Position numbers and translations under genes: made by a program
In this document: positions 7,843 through 11,920 of the stretch, one piece after another
Layout of the letters: the number at the start of each line of letters is the position of its first letter
Position numbering within the stretch: the first letter of the stretch is position 1
Source: Pilimelia columellifera
GTDB lineage: Bacteria; Actinomycetota; Actinomycetes; Mycobacteriales; Micromonosporaceae
DNA: 11,920 nt
Assembly: GCF_039532605.1 (NCBI RefSeq)
Contig: NZ_BAAARY010000036.1
Coordinates: forward strand, 1 to 11,920
Direction: 5' to 3'
Notes under the pieces: model-generated
Seen by the model: the letters and a program-made list of their open reading frames with translations, nothing else
Told to the model about the DNA's origin: nothing
Databases searched by the model: none

Positions 7843-8208
7843 TGTTCACACTGGACTCATTGGCAAGAGTGTGGTAATGGCACCCGCTCTTGGTTCTCCG
7901 GCACGGAAGCCACCGGCGCGATCGACCGGCCGGCGAACACAAGATGGCCGGTAGGCCAAGCGACTTCAGTCACCGGCATCATCTGATATAGGTGATGAAC
8001 GACGATTTTTCGGAAGTTTGATTTCGTGCATCCTGTGACACCCGGTCGGCAAGCACGGGGCCGTGGGCGGGTCGTTTCGGCAGAGGGTGAACAGACCCCC
8101 GAAACTGAAGTATCCGAAATGTGACTTTGAAGTAGAATAAAGTCGGTAGCCATCGAGCACTCTGGCCCAACGCCGATCCGGTCGGCGTTGGTGTAGGCGA
8201 GCTTGAGG
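7843..8208. other. non-coding, structured, AT-richer stretch
   Basis: No frame on either strand shows coding character here. The stretch, especially 7980-8150, is clearly less GC-rich than its surroundings. It holds three successive inverted repeats. The first is GTTTCGG (8074-8080) with CCGAAAC (8100-8106), enclosing an inner GGGT/ACCC stem. The second is GACTTT (8124-8129) with AAAGTC (8140-8145). The third is a perfect 10-bp stem CCAACGCCGA (8167-8176) with TCGGCGTTGG (8182-8191). The last could be a terminator or operator left from a lost gene. Function unknown. Confidence 0.4.
8167..8191. terminator. perfect 10-bp hairpin, possible terminator or operator
   Basis: CCAACGCCGA and TCGGCGTTGG pair perfectly around the 5-nt loop TCCGG. 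No T run follows on either strand. Its position between degraded mobile DNA and the operon would fit an insulating terminator, but a protein-binding dyad is equally possible. Confidence 0.35.
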
Positions 8209-8410
8209 GGTCCGAAATCCGTCGGACACCACCGCCGCCGGGGCCGTACTCCCGCCCCACGTGCCCGCGTGGCGTGGGGCGGGGACGCCGCTCGTCTACC
8301 CGCGCCGCGACGTGGTGGAAGCGATCCGCTACATGGACCGCACCGGCTGCCAGCGAGACGCACTACCGCCGGCTTTCCTCGCCCAAACTGGTTTATCACT
8401 ACCCTGCGCG
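8209..8410 (+). pseudogene. IS5-like transposase, N-terminal remnant
   Basis: One plus frame gives PAWRGAGTPLVYPRRDVVEA followed by IRYMDRTGCQRDALP. This matches the N-terminal DNA-binding block of IS5-type transposases, which typically read AIRY..RTGCQWRALP. The tryptophan after CQ is replaced. Just after ALPPAF the frame is lost: the expected continuation, readable as KLVYHY, lies in another frame, so there is a frameshift near 8375. Homology stops at about 8405, where a MerR fragment begins on the other strand. Only 60 or so of an expected 250-plus residues survive, so this is a dead remnant. No terminal inverted repeats are identified. Confidence 0.7.
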
Positions 8411-8476
8411 GTCGTAGAACCGCAGCGCGCTCACACTGAACCCGCTGGCCGGCGCGGTCTCGCCTATGCTCCGCAT
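8399..8476 (-). pseudogene. MerR-family regulator, truncated after 25 residues
   Basis: From the ATG at 8476 the minus strand reads MRSIGETAPASGFSVSALRF and then YDRAG and a stop. This is the start of the winged-helix DNA-binding domain of MerR regulators (consensus SIGELA..SGLTVSALRFYD..G). A GAGAGGGAG ribosome site lies just upstream. Family members have 110-280 residues, so almost the whole protein is missing. The break coincides with the end of the IS5-like remnant, which suggests insertion or deletion at that junction. The gene's own promoter and operator are still recognisable (8495-8532). Confidence 0.7.
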
Positions 8477-8494
8477 CTCCCTCTCCACACTCGG

Positions 8495-8532
8495 AACCCT
8501 GCTGTCTCGACCAGGTTGAGGGTCAAGTCGAG
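8495..8532 (-). promoter_or_regulatory. MerR-type promoter with 19-bp spacer and operator dyad
   Basis: On the minus strand TTGACC (8521-8526) is followed after 19 bp by CAGGGT, a fair -10 match. The spacer holds the dyad CTCAACC-T-GGTCGAG with one mismatch. The long spacer with a central dyad is characteristic of promoters controlled by MerR proteins. It lies about 20 bases upstream of the truncated merR start, so it is most likely that gene's autoregulated promoter. Confidence 0.5.
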
Positions 8533-8703
8533 CAGCGAGTCCGGCCCGCCGCCGACTCTCACCGGCTTGCTTCATCCGCCGGTCTCGCACGCGCGCCTAG
8601 ACGGCCGCACACAGCGCTAGATGATCGATTCCAAGGGATGCGGGCTAGCACGTAGACGCGAGGGCGTCCATGATCGACGTTGCCTAGGAACCATGGATGC
8701 CAC

Positions 8704-8947
8704 GTGCATGTCGATCTGGACACCCTCGCGACCGCGCTGTACGTCAGGATCGACGACGAGTTGAAGGCGTCGCCGCAGCTCAACCGGTGGCGGCCGGCGG
8801 TCGGGATTACCCCGCGGATCACCGACGCCGAGTTGATCACGGTGTCGGTCATGCAGGCGTTGCTGGGCTACCACAACGAGAGCCGCTGGATCCGCTACGC
8901 CCGAGGGCCGATCATTCATCTGTTTCCCGGGCTGCCCAAGCAGCCCG
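8704..8947 (+). pseudogene. IS982-like transposase, N-terminal remnant
   Basis: From a GTG at 8704 the plus strand reads VHVDLDTLATALYVRIDDEL and continues through WRPAVGITPRITDAEL, VMQALLGYHNESRWIRYAR and HLFPGLPKQPG. This is the conserved N-terminal region of actinobacterial IS982-family transposases, which run to about 270-290 residues with a DDE catalytic domain. Homology stops abruptly after KQPG (where YNKR is usually next) at about 8947. The downstream residues in this frame are unrelated. No catalytic residues remain. The right end and inverted repeats are missing or unrecognised. A holin-like remnant follows directly. Confidence 0.75.
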
Positions 8948-8984
8948 GCGCCCACCCGGGCGCGGTCGTCCTTTGTCACGCCCT

Positions 8985-9365
8985 GGAGGGCCATGAAGTA
9001 CGCCAAGTGCCCCGTCAATCCAGTAGCCGACGAGCGCGGTGAGGGCGGTCGCGAAGATCGCGAGAACCCGTCACCCCCACCGAGTGGGTCAACGTCGCCA
9101 TCGGCGCGGTCTCGGCCGCCGCGGTATTCGCCGCGCCGAACGTGCCTGGCAGCAGGTACACCAAGGTCGATCCTCGCCGTCCTCATGGCGGTGCTGGCGT
9201 TCCTGGTTTCGGTGATCGTCGGCGGGATCACCAGCGAGGAGCTGATGCAGATCGCCATCCTCGCCCTCGGCGCGCTTGGCGTGTACGCGACGCCGAACAG
9301 TGGGCCGAAGATCATCCCGGCTACAGGGCGAAGCAAAACTCCCAGTACACCCGGATCGCCGTCGG
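8985..9365 (+). pseudogene. holin-like small membrane protein, rearranged and frameshifted
   Basis: A ribosome site (GGAGGG, 8985-8990) and ATG at 8993 begin MKYAK. The next 60 bases make no sense in the forward direction. Read from the opposite strand they give VLAIFATALTALVGYWIDG, a membrane segment. The forward frame then resumes with VTPTEWVNVAIGAVSAAAVF and AAPN. A 1-base shift near 9168 leads into ILAVLMAVLAFLVSVIVGG, ITSEELMQIAILALGALG and VYATPN. The two halves are homologous 48-residue repeats, each a hydrophobic helix, an acidic turn and a second helix ending in PN. This resembles small two-helix holin-like proteins of actinophages and integrated elements. A further shift near 9315 may lead into PGYRAKQNSQYTR just before the hairpin at 9368. 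The gene is broken. Confidence 0.5.
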
Positions 9366-9367
9366 CA

Positions 9368-9418
9368 ACAAGAAGCGCCCCCACCATGGACTCCGGTCCA
9401 GGCGGGGGCGCTTCTTGT
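9368..9418. terminator. bidirectional terminator hairpin with TCCG loop
   Basis: Arms at 9368-9382 and 9404-9418 (CAAGAAGCGCCCCC and its complement) pair over 15 bp without mismatch. An inner GGAC-TCCG-GTCC stem-loop caps the structure. The arm ends are T-rich on both strands. It lies 8 bases beyond the lipoprotein stop (minus) and just after the holin-like remnant (plus), so it probably served both. Confidence 0.75.
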
Positions 9419-9426
9419 CGTTGCGG

Positions 9427-9948
9427 TCAGATGAAGGAGACCACGGTCTCCACCTGCTTGGCCATCGACGGCTTGACCTTCCCCGACACCCGCACCAACA
9501 CCCGACGGTCCTTGGGCCGGTAGTGCCACTCCTCGCCTAGCGCCGGGGTGTCCTTGAGCGCATCCTGGATGGACTCGGCCCGGGTGTCGGCGTCGGTTTC
9601 GGTGGCGAACACCTCGACGACCAGGCCGCGGTCGATGGTGTGTTTCTCGGCTGTTCTGTTTCCGCCTGGCAGGTCCGCTGAGGCGCGGCTGGTGTACCCG
9701 CCAGGGCGGCCGAGTTTGTCGTTGGGGTCGGTGTTCTCGTCTTGGGTGGCGCCGGCGATCAGCGGCACGCCGGCTGCGTCGATCTGGTCGACGACACGCT
9801 TGGCGGTGGCCGGTGTGGTGTTCGGCGTTGGTGCGGTCGTGGTCGTGGTCGTGGTTGGGGCCGGTTGGGCGGTGTTGGCGGGCTCGGCGTCGCCGCCGCA
9901 TCCGGTCAGGGCCAGCATGGCGGCGGCGGTGATGGTGATGGCTCGCAC
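9427..9948 (-). CDS. predicted secreted lipoprotein, function unknown
   Basis: A 173-residue protein starting at GTG 9948, chosen because GGAGG lies 4 nt upstream (9953-9957) and the signal sequence begins there; the frame is open further upstream but has no signal peptide or ribosome site. Residues 1-16 are a short lipoprotein signal, with the lipobox LTGC at 14-17, so it should be lipid-anchored on the outer face of the membrane through C17. A Thr/Pro-rich linker with seven threonines in a row (about 30-45) precedes a soluble domain of about 125 residues that is rich in Asp, Glu and Lys. I recognise no family. The flanking hairpins and the DUF457 neighbour suggest cargo of an integrated element. 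Confidence 0.75.
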   Translation of the reverse strand: MRAITITAAAMLALTGCGGDAEPANTAQPAPTTTTTTTAPTPNTTPATAKRVVDQIDAAGVPLIAGATQDENTDPNDKLGRPGGYTSRASADLPGGNRTAEKHTIDRGLVVEVFATETDADTRAESIQDALKDTPALGEEWHYRPKDRRVLVRVSGKVKPSMAKQVETVVSFI

Positions 9949-10003
9949 GGTGCCTCCGAGGGGTCGAGGGGTCACATCGACAACGAGCGTTTGCCCGGCG
10001 GGG

Positions 10004-10153
10004 TCACACCTTGTCGTACGGGTTCTGCATCTTCGGGCCCGGCAAGTACGGGGTGCGTTCGCCCTTCGGCTGGGACAACGGCCGGGTGCGGTCCCACCGC
10101 TGCGTGGTACGCCCGCAATCGACACCGGCCGCAAGCCCCCGCCCGGACGCCAT
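10004..10153 (-). CDS. small basic protein, 49 residues
   Basis: The frame from ATG 10153 to TGA 10004-10006 encodes 49 residues ending in LSQPKGERTPYLPGPKMQNP and YDKV. Nearly every codon in the last 30 ends in G or C, which is strong evidence that this frame is coding. The N-terminal third is less convincing, the ATG has only a weak purine stretch upstream, and the frame stays open beyond it, so the true start may differ or the gene may be a 3' remnant. It lies 55 bases upstream of the lipoprotein on the same strand, possibly in one operon. I recognise no family. Confidence 0.45.
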   Translation of the reverse strand: MASGRGLAAGVDCGRTTQRWDRTRPLSQPKGERTPYLPGPKMQNPYDKV

Positions 10154-10278
10154 CGTCTGACCGAAGCACGGCTTCGGCCGTCTGACCGCTGAGAAGTTGG
10201 TACCGCCTGCGCGAGGTGATCCGCTGATTACTTCATACGCAGGACGCTCCCGCCCCTGAGCGGGGATGACGCAAAGGA

Positions 10279-10316
10279 GCGCCCCTACCTTGGACTTCGG
10301 TCCGGGGTAGGGGCGC
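10279..10316. terminator. terminator hairpin with TTCG tetraloop
   Basis: GCGCCCCTACC (10279-10289) pairs perfectly with GGTAGGGGCGC (10306-10316). An inner GGAC-TTCG-GTCC forms a stable UUCG tetraloop. GTTTTGTCGTT follows on the plus strand. It begins 20 bases beyond the stop of the minus-strand DUF457 gene and likely terminates it. It shares its design with the hairpin at 9368-9418. Confidence 0.7.
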
Positions 10317-10335
10317 GTTTTGTCGTTACCTGAGG

Positions 10336-11073
10336 TCAACGCAAGCCGAGAACGTACACACTGAGCGCTCCGGCGGCGAGCATCGCTGGGACGACAAGCC
10401 ACAGCTCGACGCCGGACCCGGTGCGGAACCGCAGCGGGCTCCACATGCCGACCGGCGCCCACCGGCACCCCCGCAGGCGCAACGGCCACAGCAGCGGCAC
10501 GCGGCTGAATGTGAGGGCGTCGCCCCCGGTGTGGATCAAGCACCCGAGCCCGACGGGCACACCGATCCACCACCAGCCGGCCGGGCCGGGCAGGAACGCA
10601 GCCGCCGCCGCGGCGACAAGCCCAGCTCCGAACGCCCCGAACGCGCCCCGCGAGCGGCGACGGAACATGCACCGCACGGAGAGCGCCGCCATCGCCCCCA
10701 CGACGATCAGGGCTGCGGTTCGCCCGACCGCCCAACCCAGCAGGGACACCAGCAACCCTGCGGCGACCGCGAACGCGAGGGTGTGGGTGATGGCCCGGTG
10801 CCCGCCTTTTCGGGTGCAGCAACCGCAAGTCGCATCCCGCAACAAGGTCGCCCCGGCGCTCGTGCCGTACGCGACGAGGCGAGTGAGCGGCCCGAGGGAC
10901 CGGGCGACCGTCGACCCGGGATGGTCAATGTCGGGCAGCAGGGCAGCCCCGGCGGTAGTCACAGCCCCGACGACGATCGTCGCCGCGGCCGGATCAGCGC
11001 CCAGAGCTGATGCGGTGGCGCAGCCGGCCAACCACACCACCGCCCCGCTGACGGCGTGCGAACGGCCCATCAT
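10336..11073 (-). CDS. DUF457/YdjM-type membrane-bound metal-dependent hydrolase-like protein
   Basis: A 245-residue polytopic membrane protein with the histidine/aspartate pattern of the DUF457 (YdjM) family, annotated as putative metal-dependent hydrolases. H6 lies in MMGRSHAVSG, LPDIDH is at 46-51, GHRAITH at 91-97, and IHTGGDALT at 180-188. Several hydrophobic segments separate these motifs (about 30-47, 98-132, 150-180, 225-243). Substrate and reaction are not established for the family, and the E. coli member is known as a LexA-controlled inner-membrane protein. The ATG overlaps the TGA of the upstream wHTH gene (ATGA), so the two are translationally coupled; a second ATG follows at once. 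A terminator hairpin follows the stop. Similar proteins are frequent on actinobacterial phages and integrative elements. Confidence 0.8.
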   Translation of the reverse strand: MMGRSHAVSGAVVWLAGCATASALGADPAAATIVVGAVTTAGAALLPDIDHPGSTVARSLGPLTRLVAYGTSAGATLLRDATCGCCTRKGGHRAITHTLAFAVAAGLLVSLLGWAVGRTAALIVVGAMAALSVRCMFRRRSRGAFGAFGAGLVAAAAAAFLPGPAGWWWIGVPVGLGCLIHTGGDALTFSRVPLLWPLRLRGCRWAPVGMWSPLRFRTGSGVELWLVVPAMLAAGALSVYVLGLR

Positions 11074-11420
11074 TCGTCGTCGTCCTCGCCCTTGGACTTG
11101 TCATCGACGCCGAGGAGCGCGGCGGCTTCCTCAGTCATCATGTAAAACCCACCGTCACTACACAGTAGACGTTCGGTGACGAGCTTCTTAAGGGCGTTCG
11201 TCAACGCCCGAGTCTTCACCGCGCTCACGTTCTTCCCGATCTCACCGAACGGCACCGGCCCGCGGTCACCTTCACGCCACCGCTGTCCGAAGAACTCCAA
11301 GATCGCCTCCCGGCCGGTCGTCTTCCGCGTCCCCTTGCCACCCCCGCCGGTCACGGCGTCCAGGTTCGGCAACTCCTGTCCCAGGATCTCGGCCAAATCC
11401 GTGTCGTCGAACGCCGCCAA
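11070..11420 (-). CDS. small winged-helix-like protein, function unknown
   Basis: A 116-residue, mixed-charge protein. Residues about 36-100 (REAILEFFGQRWREGD, PVPFGEIGKNVSAVKT, LTNALKKLVTERLLCS, then a beta-like GGFYMMTEEA) follow the helix-helix-wing layout of a winged-helix DNA-binding domain. The C-terminus is very acidic (KGEDDDE). Third-position GC bias supports the frame. The start is uncertain: the only candidate I find is a TTG at 11420 without a clear ribosome site, and the frame stays open some 30 codons further upstream. It overlaps the DUF457 gene by 4 bp and probably heads that operon. It may be the operon's regulator, but that is inference. Confidence 0.65.
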   Translation of the reverse strand: MAAFDDTDLAEILGQELPNLDAVTGGGGKGTRKTTGREAILEFFGQRWREGDRGPVPFGEIGKNVSAVKTRALTNALKKLVTERLLCSDGGFYMMTEEAAALLGVDDKSKGEDDDE

Positions 11421-11500
11421 GCGGGCCGCCCGCTGTACCCGTACCTTTCCGCCGCGTGTGACGGCAAGCGCAAGCGCGGCCCACGAAGCAAGGAGGGCAA

Positions 11501-11779
11501 GTGAGCACCGAAACGAAGATCGACGCCCGGCCCGGTCAGGTGTGGAGCAAGGGCGACCGGCTCGCCCTCATCACCGTCGCCCAGCAAGTCGGCGCCGGCG
11601 GCACGGCCACCATGCGCGGCGTCGCGGGCAGCACGGCGACCGGGCGCTCCACTCGCGTGAGGCTGATCAACGGGAAGCCCAACGGGTACACCTTCCACCA
11701 CGAGCTGCCGAAACTGCGATGCGTGGTGCCGGGGAGGCCGGAGGCCCGCCACGGAGCGTACGGTCAGTCATCGATGTGA
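11501..11779 (+). CDS. small protein, possibly DUF6354-like
   Basis: A GTG at 11501 is preceded by AGGAGG (11491-11496) with a 4-nt gap. It encodes 92 residues, starting MSTETKIDARPGQVWSKGDR, with TGRSTRVRLINGKPNGYTF in the middle. The order RPGQVW ... GR.TRV.L ... GY resembles small Streptomyces proteins of the DUF6354 type, recalled from memory only. The last 25 residues look unlike the rest and may be new sequence after a truncation. The gene is divergent from the wHTH gene, and the 80 bp between them probably holds both promoters. A plus-strand open frame ending in KRGPRSKEGK overlaps the GTG (GTGA) but has no start codon, and may be a decayed upstream partner. Confidence 0.55.
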   Translation: MSTETKIDARPGQVWSKGDRLALITVAQQVGAGGTATMRGVAGSTATGRSTRVRLINGKPNGYTFHHELPKLRCVVPGRPEARHGAYGQSSM

Positions 11780-11835
11780 TTCGTGCTAGCCGTTTACACG
11801 TTTCCTGCAAATCCATTGTGTTCATTGAGGTGATC

Positions 11836-11920
11836 TCAACGAGGGTTCGGTAGGTACCGGTATTCGAAGTGGGTGAGGTGGACGGCTGCGCGGACGATGT
11901 CGCCGAGGTTTCGGGGGCTG
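11836..11920 (-). CDS. C-terminal end of a probable transposase, running off the window
   Basis: The minus frame entering from the right edge reads SPRNLGDIVRAAVHLTHFEY and RYLPNPR, then TGA at 11836-11838. Nearly every codon ends in C or G. The tail has the look of insertion-sequence transposase C-termini, but I cannot assign a family from 27 residues. The 56 bases between it and the gene at 11779 hold TTGAG/CTCAA half-sites near 11825-11839, which could belong to an element end. The rest of the protein lies outside the window. Confidence 0.4.
   Translation of the reverse strand, partial: SPRNLGDIVRAAVHLTHFEYRYLPNPR

Noticed and set aside
7857..8399. 180-codon minus-strand open frame
   Set aside because: Composition changes along it, there is no ribosome site or third-position bias, and it crosses the IS5 remnant in the wrong sense.
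8621..8677. 8-bp direct repeat ATGATCGA at 8621-8628 and 8670-8677
   Set aside because: Too short to distinguish from chance, and neither copy falls at a clear element boundary.
8617..9387. 256-codon minus-strand open frame
   Set aside because: It is antisense to the IS982 and holin-like remnants and has no coherent domain; only its accidental overlap with the inverted segment makes part of it look membrane-like in a neighbouring frame.
9836..9860. GTGGTC-type short repeat
   Set aside because: It encodes the seven-threonine linker of the lipoprotein, so it is explained as a low-complexity coding tract rather than a regulatory repeat.
1..11920. CRISPR arrays, tRNA or rRNA genes, phage integrase and attachment sites
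   Set aside because: None was seen: there are no regularly spaced repeats, no cloverleaf-like sequence and no recombinase frame.

Overview
The window comes from a high-GC actinomycete. Coding frames have strongly GC-biased third positions, starts are often GTG or TTG behind GGAGG-type ribosome sites, and the gene families (CYP105-type P450, 3Fe-4S ferredoxin, Pls-type peptide synthetase) fit Streptomyces, Micromonospora and relatives. I cannot fix the genus from sequence alone.

Layout. Positions 1-173 hold a possible 3' gene end and a rho-independent terminator. Positions 174-1655 (minus strand) encode a cytochrome P450 followed by its ferredoxin. Positions 1656-2054 hold a small ORF interrupted by a TGA codon and a terminator hairpin. 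Positions 2055-7690 (minus) are a two-gene operon: a diaminobutyrate--2-oxoglutarate aminotransferase, joined by an ATGA overlap to a 1396-residue, membrane-embedded, single-module synthetase of the epsilon-poly-L-lysine synthetase (Pls) type. Together they suggest a pathway from aspartate semialdehyde and glutamate to L-2,4-diaminobutyrate, and then to an isopeptide-linked polymer of it, a polycationic homopoly(amino acid). The P450 and ferredoxin could decorate that product or belong to something else.

Positions 7691-9365 are a gene graveyard: a structured AT-richer intergenic stretch, an IS5-like transposase remnant, a MerR regulator cut off after 25 codons with its operator still recognisable, an IS982-like transposase fragment, and a broken holin-like gene. 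In that last gene a segment of about 60 bp appears to have been inverted in place.

Positions 9366-11073 (minus) carry accessory genes of the kind found on integrated elements: a wHTH-like protein, a DUF457/YdjM-type membrane protein, a small basic protein and a lipoprotein. Two related TNCG-loop hairpins act as likely terminators. A divergent small gene (11501-11779, plus) and the tail of another probable transposase (minus) close the window.

The most interesting content is the aminotransferase-Pls operon; the most unusual sequence structure is the inverted segment in the holin-like gene.
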